A stretch of DNA of 57,219 nucleotides, taken from Ruminococcus sp. Lineage in GTDB: Bacteria; Bacillota; Clostridia; Lachnospirales; Lachnospiraceae. The stretch is taken from assembly GCA_023663085.1 (NCBI GenBank), contig JAMPIB010000018.1, positions 1 through 57,219 of the forward strand. Reading direction: 5' to 3'. The notes under the pieces were generated by a model. That model was not told where the DNA came from. It did no database searches and saw nothing but the letters and a program-made list of their open reading frames with translations. Both the position numbers and the translations under genes were made by a program. Below are positions 33,140 through 42,821 of this stretch, piece after piece; the stretch's first letter is position 1; every line of letters begins with the position of its first letter.

Positions 33140-33334
33140 TCAGACCTTCCTGCTTTTTTTCTTATTCAACATTTCAAGAAGTTCTGCGGCTCCGGCCTTT
33201 GTATCTGCTACTATCTCTGCCGGTGTCATATACTCATATCTGGATGCATTGTATGCGCGAATTTTCCTGATATCATTTAAATCAAAACGTTCGCTTATTT
33301 CAAGTTCATTCCTTATCATTTCCACAATTTTCAT
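33140..33334 (-). CDS. Small protein partnered with PIN toxin, possible antitoxin
   Basis: A 64-residue charged protein, MKIVEMIRNELEISERFDLN and onward, with ASRYEYMTPAEIVADTKAGA in the middle and a basic end NKKKSRKV. It overlaps the PIN gene by 29 bases in another frame, so the two are translationally linked. No standard antitoxin DNA-binding fold is evident. Small size, coupling and position suggest the antitoxin of the pair, in the less common toxin-first order. Confidence 0.6.
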   Translation of the reverse strand: MKIVEMIRNELEISERFDLNDIRKIRAYNASRYEYMTPAEIVADTKAGAAELLEMLNKKKSRKV

Positions 33335-33806
33335 CCTCCTCTTCCAATAATGCTGACGGCGGGTATATCATCAAGTCTTTATATCCTTCATATGTTGTGA
33401 CTGCTTTGATACCGCGAATTGTCCTGACGTTCACAATATGCTTAAAATTCCATGATATGATAAAATCACATCCTGCCATGATTGCTGCCGCTATATGTCT
33501 GCAATCATCATAACTTTTCCTCTTCAGAAATCCAAAATCAATAAACTTTTCCGCTAAAATTACCGTATCTTCATCTGTTTCAATTATAGTATACTCTATC
33601 TGATCTAAATAACTCAATAATATTTTTCGTTTTTCCACACTACATTTACCAATCTCATATACTACAATATCGGAAATGTATATCTCATACTGTCCTCTTT
33701 TGAAAAGTTCCCATACATCTTGTGTTTCTTTCATTCTCTCAGGTGCATCCACCTGATCAAGATAACTGATCACAGATGTATCTAAATATACTTTTATTTT
33801 ATTCAT
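33306..33806 (-). CDS. PIN-domain protein, VapC-like
   Basis: A 166-residue PIN-fold nuclease. Acid residues expected for the Mg site are present: D9 in VYLDTSVISYL, E47-region VVYEIGK, DDCRHIAAAI near 100 and DFIISWNFKHI near 112-122. The C-terminal MIYPPSAL is typical of the COG-type PIN subgroup found in toxin-antitoxin pairs. VapC toxins cut initiator tRNA or rRNA loops. It is followed by an overlapping small gene likely to encode its antitoxin. Confidence 0.82.
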   Translation of the reverse strand: MNKIKVYLDTSVISYLDQVDAPERMKETQDVWELFKRGQYEIYISDIVVYEIGKCSVEKRKILLSYLDQIEYTIIETDEDTVILAEKFIDFGFLKRKSYDDCRHIAAAIMAGCDFIISWNFKHIVNVRTIRGIKAVTTYEGYKDLMIYPPSALLEEEDENCGNDKE

Positions 33807-33831
33807 TTAACATCCCTTCCTTTCTCGCGCA

Positions 33832-36105
33832 TCAATAAAAATACACTCTGGCGCGGTAATAAAAATATGTCCTCTTTTTCTTTTCCTTTAACAGCAAAAG
33901 CAGCTTTCTGCCCTCGTTTCCGGCTTCTGCCACCGTCTCCTCCTCCACGCTTTTTTCTCCATATAAAAGCGCCTCGTATTTTTCTATAAAGCTCAATTCA
34001 TCTTCCGCTATCCCCAGTCCCAGCGCGGCGCGTATCCTGAACTCCTGCAAAGTTTCCGTCTCCATTCTGCGCAGGCCAAGCCATGATAAAATGCGCAGAT
34101 CATTCTGCAGCGCCATACGAAACTTCTCCGCCGTATCCAGTTTCCGATAACGCCTTTTTTGGATGACTCGTTCCAGCCAGATGAATAATGCGCCCGCCGC
34201 CATAAACAGCAAAGCCGCATATAAAGCTATTTTCAAAACGTCTCCAACGATACCGCTCCCACGCAGGCCAGCTTCTTTTTCTGACACTTTTGTCAGTTCT
34301 GTCGAATACAGCGAAGAATCCGCCGCTCCCATTTCGTCCTGTGCATATTCTCCATAACCATCGGGCGAAAGAACTTCCGCTCCTTCCCGCTCCCGCTCGG
34401 TCTCCCAGGGCGTATAGCGCAGATCTCCATATCCCGGAGTCGGTTCAAACGCTATCCAGCCCACGCCCTCTATGTAAACTTCCGGCCAGGAATGCCCCAT
34501 ATCGCCATAGACTACCGTCTCGCCGCCCTTTTCCATAGGGACGCAGAATCCCTGCACATAGCGGGCCGGAAATCCCTCCGCTCTTGCTAAGAGCGTAAAC
34601 GCCGTGGCAAAATAGGTGCAATACCCCTCCCGGCTCTCCAACAGAAAATAATCCAGAAAACTCTCCGCATCCGTTACAGTTTCCGGCAGCTTACCGGGTG
34701 ATTTTGTATAAGTATAAGAAGCAAGCGCCGATTCGATCATCCGCAGCTTCTCGATATCGCTGCCGGCATATCTGGTTATTTCTTCCACATAGGCTCTTAC
34801 TTCGTCGGAGAGCGGCGTCTCTTCCGTATCCGGCTGCCTGCCCTCTTCCTGCATCTGTGTCAAAAACATTTCAAAGTCCCAGGAACCTGCGTTTAACTGA
34901 TAAAAATCCGCCTCATACTCCGTGCCGTATCCTCTTTTATCCGCCTTTCCATGCGTATCGGCAAAAAGTATGCTCCCACCCTCGCAGATGACCGTCAGGT
35001 TTTGATTTCCTTCCCTGATATTTACTGTCTTAAGCGGGCTAAAAACATAGGCGGTATTAAAATACTGATAGCGGATATGCAGCGTCGTCAGAGACAGAAA
35101 GTCCCGCACATGGCCTTCTCCAAATGACATGGCGGCCTGATGCGTCTGTTTCGCATCCATAAATATATCATCTGCCGCATAGCGATCTTCCTGATACCAC
35201 TGTCTGCCGTCAAACGTATCATAAACCCGCCCCGTCAGATAGACATTGCCCGCAAGATCATCTTCTCCCCTCACGATCATAATGGCACGGCGCTCGTCTT
35301 CCAGATCACCCTGCAGTTCACCATCTTCCGGGAATCCGCTGAGCGCCGTATCAAAATTCTCCTTTTTACCGTTCATGATATTCTGCGTCAATGCCGTCAA
35401 AGACTCCTGCACCTGTGAAAAAGCATCCTTCGCAAACTGCCAGCTAAAGGGCTTCTGTGGCGCGGGCATCCATAACATGAACAGCACATATACGGCCATA
35501 AAAGGCATGATCCAGAACATATATGCCCTTTTATCTTTCTTTTTTTCCTTTTCCCAGAAATGCTCCGTCCACTCTCCGGCAAACAGCGCAATATAGGCCA
35601 GCATAAAAACGACGCCCGCATGTTCTATATACTTCCCAGTCAGCAGGCAGAATAATAAAGTACAGACAAATGCACACATTAGCGTCACTTTAAGAAAAAA
35701 ATACTTTTCCAGGATACATTGCACAAGATAGCACAGTATTGCCGCCAGGGCCGCCTGCAATACTTCGTATCCTGCCAGCCAGTCTGCTTCCCATGTGTCT
35801 GTCCCGATCAGCCAGCGGCCGTAAGAGGCCAGAAACATAAGACAGTTTCTGACTCCCAGCGTGGCGCCCGTTATAAGCAAAAGCACCAGAAATAAAAAGA
35901 ATACGAAAAGCCGTCCTTTTCCCGTCAGCCTCCGCATCCCAAACGCAGCGCCAAACACCGCAAAAGCCATTAGAAAATGCAGCGCCCCCGCATCACCGGC
36001 TCCCCAGAATTCTCCCGCGCCAAAAAGCAGGATGCTAAAAAGGAGCGCCGCCTGCACGAACCGGTAGATTTCCTGTGTTTTCATCCGCAGTATCTTCTCC
36101 CTCAT
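33832..36105 (-). CDS. Transglutaminase-like membrane protein (TgpA type)
   Basis: A 757-residue protein. Six or so N-terminal spans (residues 12-215, TgpA_N) precede an extracellular region and a transglutaminase core: catalytic Cys in REGYCTYFATAFTLLARAEGF, His in GHSWPEVYIEG, and FEPTPGY where the acidic residue is Glu rather than the more usual Asp. A further span (VLKIALYAALLFMAAGALFIW) and a cytoplasmic DUF4129-like tail follow. It completes the MoxR-DUF58-TgpA trio, and overlaps the DUF58 gene by four bases. The substrate is unknown; a role in assembling or trimming surface proteins or peptides is a family-based guess. Confidence 0.88.
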   Translation of the reverse strand: MREKILRMKTQEIYRFVQAALLFSILLFGAGEFWGAGDAGALHFLMAFAVFGAAFGMRRLTGKGRLFVFFLFLVLLLITGATLGVRNCLMFLASYGRWLIGTDTWEADWLAGYEVLQAALAAILCYLVQCILEKYFFLKVTLMCAFVCTLLFCLLTGKYIEHAGVVFMLAYIALFAGEWTEHFWEKEKKKDKRAYMFWIMPFMAVYVLFMLWMPAPQKPFSWQFAKDAFSQVQESLTALTQNIMNGKKENFDTALSGFPEDGELQGDLEDERRAIMIVRGEDDLAGNVYLTGRVYDTFDGRQWYQEDRYAADDIFMDAKQTHQAAMSFGEGHVRDFLSLTTLHIRYQYFNTAYVFSPLKTVNIREGNQNLTVICEGGSILFADTHGKADKRGYGTEYEADFYQLNAGSWDFEMFLTQMQEEGRQPDTEETPLSDEVRAYVEEITRYAGSDIEKLRMIESALASYTYTKSPGKLPETVTDAESFLDYFLLESREGYCTYFATAFTLLARAEGFPARYVQGFCVPMEKGGETVVYGDMGHSWPEVYIEGVGWIAFEPTPGYGDLRYTPWETEREREGAEVLSPDGYGEYAQDEMGAADSSLYSTELTKVSEKEAGLRGSGIVGDVLKIALYAALLFMAAGALFIWLERVIQKRRYRKLDTAEKFRMALQNDLRILSWLGLRRMETETLQEFRIRAALGLGIAEDELSFIEKYEALLYGEKSVEEETVAEAGNEGRKLLLLLKEKKKRTYFYYRARVYFY

Positions 36106-37280
36106 AGGCTCCCCTCCAGTTCTCCTTCTATGGAAAGGGGGATGATCCGCAGGCGCAGACTGCTCAATTTCACATACTCCTGTACATCCTCCCCGGTGAT
36201 CAGATATACCACCACGATCACGCCTCCGGCCGCTGTTTCCTGGGCTATCCTGCCGATAGTCTCATTCCATTCATGCAGGAGGATAAAGACCACTTTGCTG
36301 TCGCGGATACCGCCTCTTATCATAGCCTCGGTCAGCGTTTCTCCGGCATCTTCCGCCTCGTCAAAACTGATCTCCGAAATTTTTTGGTAAAACTCTTCAA
36401 AATCCCTGATACTGTCCACATGGCTTTTTCTCAGCCCCCGCTGCCCATAACAGGCCGTAAACGTGATATTCCGCTCGGCAAAAAAGACCCCCAGCGCCAG
36501 CATCACTTCCAGTATCCGGTTCTCCAGCGGCAGATACTCCCTGTTATCCTTACTGTAACGCTTCGTATCACAGATAAGCGAAATACCCTGTTTCTGCTCC
36601 CCGATGCGCGTCCTGACTTTTAACGTCTGCTCCCGCGCCGTCGCCTTCCAGTGGATTGTATGCAGAGCATCTCCCTGCACATACTCTCTGACCGGCACAT
36701 CCATCTCCGTCTGCAGCGCCGGAGCGTCTTTTTGTAACAGCGAGACGATATCTGTAATACTGTCCAGTTCCTCCACCCGCACGATCTTCGGTCTGACCAG
36801 CGCTTTAATTGGCGCAGAAAGCGTATACGTGAGTCTGAAAATACGGAAAAAGTCAGTGATGATTATTTTTTTGACCCCCACTTCATACTCTCCCCGGTAT
36901 TTACAGACAATTTTCGTTCTATAAGTGAATTTATCTCCCGGCAGCAGTTCGTACTCGATACCGTCCGGAAGCTGTTCCACATAGGAAAAAGAAGAAAATA
37001 ACCTGACGCTGACGCTTGAAAAAGCAAAGAGATCATCATTCTGCAGAACAAAATAATATGGCACCGCCTGACCGCATACCATATTTCTATTCTCCACTTC
37101 CTGATAGATCCTGAATCTGCAATAGACAAAAAATAAATATAACAGTGATATAAACGGCAGTATCGTCACGCCGAAAAAGAAGCCGTAACTGACGGTTCCG
37201 CCATAGAAACTGATGGCCGCCAGCGAAAGAAGCCACAGTCCAAACAGCATCCACCTGCGCATTTTCATTTTAATAACCAT
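36102..37280 (-). CDS. DUF58 (VWA-like) membrane protein
   Basis: A 392-residue protein with two spans near the N-terminus (MLFGLWLLSLAAISFYGG and FFGVTILPFISLLYLFFVY), a beta-sandwich region and the DUF58 signature VREYVQGDALHTIHWKATAR with an adjacent LICDTKR. DUF58 proteins have a degenerate von Willebrand A fold and always go with MoxR ATPases, forming an AAA-VWA chaperone-like pair. It is encoded between moxR (30 bases) and the transglutaminase (4-base overlap). Confidence 0.9.
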   Translation of the reverse strand: MVIKMKMRRWMLFGLWLLSLAAISFYGGTVSYGFFFGVTILPFISLLYLFFVYCRFRIYQEVENRNMVCGQAVPYYFVLQNDDLFAFSSVSVRLFSSFSYVEQLPDGIEYELLPGDKFTYRTKIVCKYRGEYEVGVKKIIITDFFRIFRLTYTLSAPIKALVRPKIVRVEELDSITDIVSLLQKDAPALQTEMDVPVREYVQGDALHTIHWKATAREQTLKVRTRIGEQKQGISLICDTKRYSKDNREYLPLENRILEVMLALGVFFAERNITFTACYGQRGLRKSHVDSIRDFEEFYQKISEISFDEAEDAGETLTEAMIRGGIRDSKVVFILLHEWNETIGRIAQETAAGGVIVVVYLITGEDVQEYVKLSSLRLRIIPLSIEGELEGSL

Positions 37281-37310
37281 GCTCCTTTCTCAACCTTGCC
37301 GCACTTCCTT

Positions 37311-38243
37311 TTATACCGGAATCTTTACTTTCAAGATGAGGCCCTTTAAAATAGAGGCGGCGTCTTCCTTACGTATCCGGGCTTCGGAAGAAAGCGACAG
37401 CCTGTGTAGGAGCACGTGCATCGCCACATCTTTGACATCATCCGGCTTCACATAATCCCTGCCCTTTATAAAAGCCCTGCCCTGTGAAGCGCGCATCAGG
37501 GCGAGCATGGCCCGCGTACTGGCTCCAAGGACAAAACGCTCTTCTTGTCTGCTCATTTCCACGATATCTTCCATATAGGCAAGCAGCGGCTCTTCAATAA
37601 TAACATGTGTTATTATTTCCTTGATGCGCAGTATATCCGCTGTCGTACATACCGCCCCGGCTTTTTCCGGCGTCTTTCCCTCCAATACCTGTCTGGCCAG
37701 TTCTATCTCCTGTTCCCTTGCCGGATATCCGATAGACAGCCGCATCATAAAACGGTCCATCTGCGCCTCCGGCAGCGGATACGTCCCCAGAAATTCCACC
37801 GGGTTCTGTGTGGCGATCACCATAAATGGCTGCGGCAGCGTATGAACGGCGCCATCCACCGTCACCTGTCCCTCCGCCATAGCCTCCAATAAAGCCGCCT
37901 GCGTCTTGGGTGCCGTCCGGTTGATCTCATCCGCCAGCAGGATCTGGTTCATGACCACGCCTTCCCGGTATTCAAACTCGCCTGTTTTCATATTATATAT
38001 GGATACGCCGGAGATATCGCCCGGTAACGTATCCGGCGTAAACTGGATCCTGCCGAAACTGCAGGCGATGCTTCTGGCAAGCAGCGCCGCCAGCGTTGTC
38101 TTCCCCACGCCCGGTACGTCTTCTAACAGCACATGACCGCCCGTGAGCAGACAGACTAACAGATTCTCTACGACGTCTTCCTTGCCGATGAAAAAAGCGT
38201 TGATATTATCTTTTAATTTTGTAATGGTTTCGTGATCGTTCAT
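37311..38243 (-). CDS. MoxR-family AAA+ ATPase
   Basis: A 310-residue AAA+ ATPase. Walker A is GVGKTTLAA in HVLLEDVPGVGKTTLAALLA, Walker B LLADEINRTAPKTQAALLEAM, sensor 1 VIATQNPVEFLGTYPLPEAQ, and a C-terminal lid with GASTRAMLALMRASQG. MoxR proteins remodel client complexes with DUF58/VWA partners. Its start overlaps the MerR gene stop by four bases (ATGA), so regulator and ATPase are co-translated. Confidence 0.93.
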   Translation of the reverse strand: MNDHETITKLKDNINAFFIGKEDVVENLLVCLLTGGHVLLEDVPGVGKTTLAALLARSIACSFGRIQFTPDTLPGDISGVSIYNMKTGEFEYREGVVMNQILLADEINRTAPKTQAALLEAMAEGQVTVDGAVHTLPQPFMVIATQNPVEFLGTYPLPEAQMDRFMMRLSIGYPAREQEIELARQVLEGKTPEKAGAVCTTADILRIKEIITHVIIEEPLLAYMEDIVEMSRQEERFVLGASTRAMLALMRASQGRAFIKGRDYVKPDDVKDVAMHVLLHRLSLSSEARIRKEDAASILKGLILKVKIPV

Positions 38244-39112
38244 TCCTGATTTCCCACTTCCTGAACAATAGTATCTTCCACAGGCAGCACAAGCTGTGAA
38301 CAGTACCTCTGCGGATCAATTTCTTTCCCCACGTAAGGAGCGACCAGGGCGATTGCCCGGACATATCCGGCAGGCGTAAGTCCACGCTTATGTAACTGTT
38401 CGCCCAGATAAAGATAAGCTTCATCGATTTTGCTATAGTTACCATAACACAGCAGGGACAGGGCTGTGCAGGCGGGAACGTGAACCACATCCTCCGGCGC
38501 CTGTTCCGGTAAAACGGGGATACAGATATAAGAATCAAAGGGTGCGGAAGAAAGTTTTCCCTCCAGATAGTCTGTGCGCTCATTAATGATAAAAAACGGC
38601 TCAGGTGCAAGAGCAATTCCTTTTTCTACGCATTCATGAAAAAAATCATACGAGGCATGATATTTATCCTGCACCAAAGGGCCCTGAAACCTGCGCACAC
38701 AGCATACGGTTTCCGGAATCTTTATTATGGATAAAGACCTGTTGGGTACATTGTGGGAACGCAGACGCATTTCTTCAACCTGCTGCTGCAATATGGACAG
38801 TTTCTGTTCCAAAGTGGCAAGAAGCCCATCCGCTCTGCCGCCGCTTGCATAGTAGGAGAGGATTTCTTCCGAACTGAAACCCATCCACTGAAATTTCTGG
38901 ATCTGCAGGATGCGGCTGACGTTATTGTTATCATAGTAACGGTATTTGCTCTTTGCATCGATATAGGCCGGCGTGAGCAGCCCTTTTTCCTCCAGACGGA
39001 TCAGACTGGAACGGGAAATGTTACAGGCATGCGCCGCCTGCCGGATAGTAAATAAGCTGTAGTCGCTTTCATTTGTAGTGCTGTCAATGGAGACGTCCCT
39101 CTTCATAACCAT
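38240..39112 (-). CDS. MerR-family regulator heading the moxR operon
   Basis: About 290 residues. The MerR winged helix (FTIRQAAHACNISRSSLIRLEEKGLLTP, KYRYYDNNNVSRILQIQKF) is followed by a coiled coil (LEQKLSILQQQVEEMRLRS) and a C-terminal GyrI/BmrR-like ligand domain (VHVPACTALSLLCYGNYSKIDEAYLYL). The start is uncertain: ATG 39112 or 39106 have a modest GAGAG upstream. The four-base overlap with moxR means the regulator is part of the operon it presumably controls, so the MoxR system may respond to a small ligand. Confidence 0.82.
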   Translation of the reverse strand: MVMKRDVSIDSTTNESDYSLFTIRQAAHACNISRSSLIRLEEKGLLTPAYIDAKSKYRYYDNNNVSRILQIQKFQWMGFSSEEILSYYASGGRADGLLATLEQKLSILQQQVEEMRLRSHNVPNRSLSIIKIPETVCCVRRFQGPLVQDKYHASYDFFHECVEKGIALAPEPFFIINERTDYLEGKLSSAPFDSYICIPVLPEQAPEDVVHVPACTALSLLCYGNYSKIDEAYLYLGEQLHKRGLTPAGYVRAIALVAPYVGKEIDPQRYCSQLVLPVEDTIVQEVGNQE

Positions 39113-39266
39113 GTCTTTCTCTCTTCCTTTTTTCATAAAGTCCAAAAAAATATCAAAAATCACTTGAGTTGTTCATGGGTGGTTATGTTATGATAGTAAT
39201 AATGTACAAGTTACAAATAAAATTGTCAAGAGTATTCTTGTGTATACAGAGGAGGAATTCATTTTT

Positions 39267-40979
39267 ATGAAAAAAAGCGAACAGATTTTTTATGAGAGAT
39301 TGAAAACAAAGAAGGTAAAAGAAAAATTAGAGTACACATCTTCTCTGACAGTACTGCTTACACTGGTGTGTATCGTGATCGCCCTTATCGGTTTGATTTT
39401 TTTATCAAGCAGGGTAGAAAGATTTTATCAGCTTTCTTATAACAATGTAAAGCTTGCAAACCAGAGCCAGTCCAATCTGCAGGAAGGCGCAAAGAATATG
39501 CTCCATGGCTGTCTGATACAGGATGATGAAGTAACGCCTCAAAGACTTGATATGGCAAGAGCCAACTTTGAAAAAATGACAGCCATGTTAGAGGAACTTA
39601 GTGAAACATCCTTTGCGGACGCCGAATTATTTGAAGTAACTCTGGGAAATATGGAACAGATCAATTCCCGGTTTATCGAATTTGAAACGCCGGCGCTCGC
39701 ACATGACCCGGAAGGCGCATTCGCTATATACAATGGAGTATACTTAAGCCTTTTTGCCCAGATGGCAGGAAATATAAGCACCATTGAAGAAATTGAAGAT
39801 CAAAATGCCGCCAGTATGTATCATCTGGCAACCATAATCAAATATATTTGTATTGTTCTGGAAATTCTGATCGGCTGTATCAGTATCTTCCTGAGCAGAA
39901 GCATGTCAACTTTCCTTGCAAAAATGCTGAGTAACAGCATTTTTGAATTAAAAGATTCGGCAATGAAAATGACCAAAGGTGATTTTGACATTGAAATTGC
40001 CTATGAATCACAGGACGAACTTGGCGAGCTGGCTGACGCAATGCGCAATATGGTTTCCAATACCCGCCTTATTATATCTGATACAAGCAGAGTTCTTGAA
40101 GAGATGGCGGATAATAACTTTGACATACATACAGACGCAGAAGTCCATTACGCAGGCATTTATGAGAACCTGCAGTTATCCATAGATAAGTTGAATAACC
40201 GTCTGAATGAAACGCTGCATGATATCAGCGAGGCCTCCGAACAGGTAAGCACCGGTGCGCTTCAGCTTGCACAAAACGCACAGATGCTTGCAGAAGGGGC
40301 TACTGACCAGAGCAGCGCCATCGAGAGACTGACTGCAACCATTGAAGATATTACAAATATGGCCATGGAAAGCGCGCAGACCCAGCAAGACGCGGCACAA
40401 AACGTAAGCCAGGTTGTCAAAGAAGCCGTTAAGGGGAAAAATGAAATCGCCAGACTTTTAGATGCCATGGAAAAGATCAGTATTGCTTCAAAAGAAATTG
40501 AAAATATTACTCTGTCCATTGAAGATATAGCCTCCCAGACCAATCTGCTCTCCTTAAACGCTTCGATCGAGGCGGCGAGAGCAGGAGAATCCGGAAGAGG
40601 ATTTGCAGTTGTTGCGGACCAGATTGGCAAGCTGGCGACAGACAGTGCACAGTCGGCTGTCGATACAAGAGAATTAATCGCCAAGTCTCTGGAAGAAATT
40701 GAAAACGGCAATAACATTACACAAAGTACGGCTGCCGTGTTAGAAGAAGTCTTAAATTCCATGAACGAAGTACAGGAAATTGTGAAAAACGCAAGTACTG
40801 CATCGCAATCGCAGGCTGAAATGCTAAAGGATATTTCGCATAACATTGAAGCAATTTCTTCGGTTGTGGAAACCAATTCTGCTTCTGCAGAAGAAAATTC
40901 CGCCACAAGCGAGGAACTTACCAGCCAGTCAGACTCCATGAACAGTATGATCTCGGAATTTAAACTTCGCAAAAGTTAA
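39267..40979 (+). CDS. Methyl-accepting chemotaxis protein with HAMP
   Basis: A 570-residue chemoreceptor from ATG 39267 (GAGGAGG upstream). Two spans ([20 protein letters not shown] and [20 protein letters not shown]) enclose a roughly 130-residue helical sensor that looks like a four-helix-bundle (4HB) domain. HAMP follows ([16 protein letters not shown]...[10 protein letters not shown]) and the signalling tip is [20 protein letters not shown]. It is convergent with the histidine kinase gene at 40992 and divergent from the MerR gene. Confidence 0.92.
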   Translation: MKKSEQIFYERLKTKKVKEKLEYTSSLTVLLTLVCIVIALIGLIFLSSRVERFYQLSYNNVKLANQSQSNLQEGAKNMLHGCLIQDDEVTPQRLDMARANFEKMTAMLEELSETSFADAELFEVTLGNMEQINSRFIEFETPALAHDPEGAFAIYNGVYLSLFAQMAGNISTIEEIEDQNAASMYHLATIIKYICIVLEILIGCISIFLSRSMSTFLAKMLSNSIFELKDSAMKMTKGDFDIEIAYESQDELGELADAMRNMVSNTRLIISDTSRVLEEMADNNFDIHTDAEVHYAGIYENLQLSIDKLNNRLNETLHDISEASEQVSTGALQLAQNAQMLAEGATDQSSAIERLTATIEDITNMAMESAQTQQDAAQNVSQVVKEAVKGKNEIARLLDAMEKISIASKEIENITLSIEDIASQTNLLSLNASIEAARAGESGRGFAVVADQIGKLATDSAQSAVDTRELIAKSLEEIENGNNITQSTAAVLEEVLNSMNEVQEIVKNASTASQSQAEMLKDISHNIEAISSVVETNSASAEENSATSEELTSQSDSMNSMISEFKLRKS

Positions 40980-40991
40980 GTTCTACGGTTT

Positions 40992-41909
40992 TTAAACAGA
41001 AAAAGATAAAATAATCCGCAGCCGCCTTACCTCCGAAGCAGGTTCCTCATCAAGTTCCGCCTTCACGTCACCTTTCATCCGCGTCATCAGTTCTTTGACG
41101 ATAAAAAGGCCCAGCCCGGAAGACCCCTTCCGGCGGGCCGACTCACCCTTATAAAAAAGTTCAAACATTCTTTCCGGCGCCGGCAGGGCATCTGCGGGCA
41201 GCGTATTTTCAAAAACGAGAGAATTGCCTTTTTGTACGATGAGGATATCTCCGTTTCCGTGGAGCAGCGCATTCTGTATCAGATTCAAAAAGACACGTTG
41301 CAGCGCTTCTTCATCCGCAGGTACGGAAAATGTCTCCTCTTCAAATCTTATCTCTGGAGAGACGCCTTTTTCCTCGAAACGGGTATAAAGGCCCAGCAGA
41401 CAGTTACTAAGAATCGGTAACACCTGTAATTTTCCTATGGAAAGTGTAAAGTCTTCTCCGGTCAGCTTTGTATATAAGAACAATTCTTCCAGCATATCTT
41501 CCAGATCCGCCAATCTGCTCTCCGCCGCCTGCAGGTAATGCTCTCTCTTATTATCAATATCACAGTCCGCCTCTATCGCCCCGCACTCTCTGGCCAGCTG
41601 CACGTATCCGGATGCGCCCGTCAGCGGCGTCCGGATATCATGCGCGAGTCCCGTAATGTTCTGTTTTAATTGCTTTTCAGACTTTTCATATTGCAGATAT
41701 GACTTGTCTTTTTGTATTAAAACACGATTTAATATTCTGCATAATGTCAATATCACCCTGTCACGGCCATTTACTGTCAGTTCCATATGACTGCCTTTTT
41801 CTATTTCTTCCAGCTGCATATTCAGAACATGAATATTCTGTCGAAGCCGGATATATGCTGCGATAAACACTATACATAAAAGCGCCGGTACAAGAGATAT
41901 AATCCACAT
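40992..41909 (-). CDS. Sensor histidine kinase
   Basis: A 305-residue kinase with one N-terminal span (WIISLVPALLCIVFIAAYI) and almost no external domain. HisKA shows GLAHDIRTPLTGASGYVQL with the phospho-His; the ATPase domain shows LIQNALLHGNGD (N box) and GSSGLGLFIVKELM (G box). It resembles the intramembrane-sensing kinases paired with peptide-antibiotic ABC transporters. It ends the response regulator-ATPase-permease-kinase run at 44562-40992, so the transporter is its likely partner in sensing. Confidence 0.9.
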   Translation of the reverse strand: MWIISLVPALLCIVFIAAYIRLRQNIHVLNMQLEEIEKGSHMELTVNGRDRVILTLCRILNRVLIQKDKSYLQYEKSEKQLKQNITGLAHDIRTPLTGASGYVQLARECGAIEADCDIDNKREHYLQAAESRLADLEDMLEELFLYTKLTGEDFTLSIGKLQVLPILSNCLLGLYTRFEEKGVSPEIRFEEETFSVPADEEALQRVFLNLIQNALLHGNGDILIVQKGNSLVFENTLPADALPAPERMFELFYKGESARRKGSSGLGLFIVKELMTRMKGDVKAELDEEPASEVRRLRIILSFSV

Positions 41910-42011
41910 TTAACACCAATCCTCACATTTCTTTACATTTATCAGTCAGGTATTCTTTCTAACTATCCTATCACCTAACAGCAGTTTCCTAACATTCATC
42001 TTGTGCAGAGA

Positions 42012-42821
42012 TTAGGCAGCATCCTGCTTTGTCAATATAATAACAGATATTATTGAATATATGATAAAAAATGCTCCGCCGATCATGAATACTTTCAAGT
42101 CGGCCAATCCTCCATAAGAAGACGGGCCGTAAGTAATATTATAATACAGGGTAGCAGCAAACCAGCCGTCTGCACGAAACCACCGTGTAATACTGGCAAG
42201 CGGTACCTGCACAAGCCCGCTGCCAAGCAATATGGCTGCCGTCACTCCCACCGCCATATTTCTCGAAAAGACACAGATCATAAGGATCAGCGCGGCAAAG
42301 GCCATGGTGACAAGCCAGAGCCACAATAAATAGAACAACACATCCTGCCATCTGCCAAAAGGTACCATATAGGAAAAGAGCACATTCATCAAAGCCCCAA
42401 AGCCAAAGCAGAGCAGTAAATAAATAACATCTGCAATCCCTATGACCATCAGCTTACCGGCCACATATTTCCAGCGTTTCCGGTGCAGAGACATGATATT
42501 CTTGATAAAGCCGCTTTGAAAATCCATGCAGACAAAAATGGCCACCAAAAGACCGAATGTCAGATTATATGCACCGCCATCCATACAGGAATTTCTAATC
42601 ATCTGCACAAAGTCCACGCCTTCTAAGATATCTTCTTCTCCGTCTGTGTCCACAAGCTGAGACATGCCGATTTTGGGCGCAAGTTCCTGCCCCTTGGGTG
42701 TCCCCACCAAAAACAGCATGGCATAGCAGAGAAAAATGGTAACTAGCAAAAAGGCCAGACAGCCGTATAATGCCTTACTTCTTTTCAGCCGATATAAATC
42801 CATACGCAATAGATTAAACAT
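42012..42821 (-). CDS. ABC-2 type permease, lantibiotic-immunity/BcrB-like
   Basis: A 269-residue protein with six hydrophobic helices (starting ALYGCLAFLLVTIFLCYAMLF) and a short external loop, the ABC-2 family pattern seen in lantibiotic immunity (LanE/G) and bacitracin BcrB-type exporters. Its gene overlaps the ATPase gene by eight bases. With the adjacent two-component system it probably removes or resists an antimicrobial peptide. Only one permease is present, unlike the usual LanFEG trio. Confidence 0.83.
   Translation of the reverse strand: MFNLLRMDLYRLKRSKALYGCLAFLLVTIFLCYAMLFLVGTPKGQELAPKIGMSQLVDTDGEEDILEGVDFVQMIRNSCMDGGAYNLTFGLLVAIFVCMDFQSGFIKNIMSLHRKRWKYVAGKLMVIGIADVIYLLLCFGFGALMNVLFSYMVPFGRWQDVLFYLLWLWLVTMAFAALILMICVFSRNMAVGVTAAILLGSGLVQVPLASITRWFRADGWFAATLYYNITYGPSSYGGLADLKVFMIGGAFFIIYSIISVIILTKQDAA

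Noticed and set aside
40262-40972. 236-residue minus-strand ORF antisense to the chemoreceptor at 39267
   Set aside because: Ser/Ala-rich composition is the usual mirror of a coiled-coil signalling domain; the plus strand carries a clear MCP.
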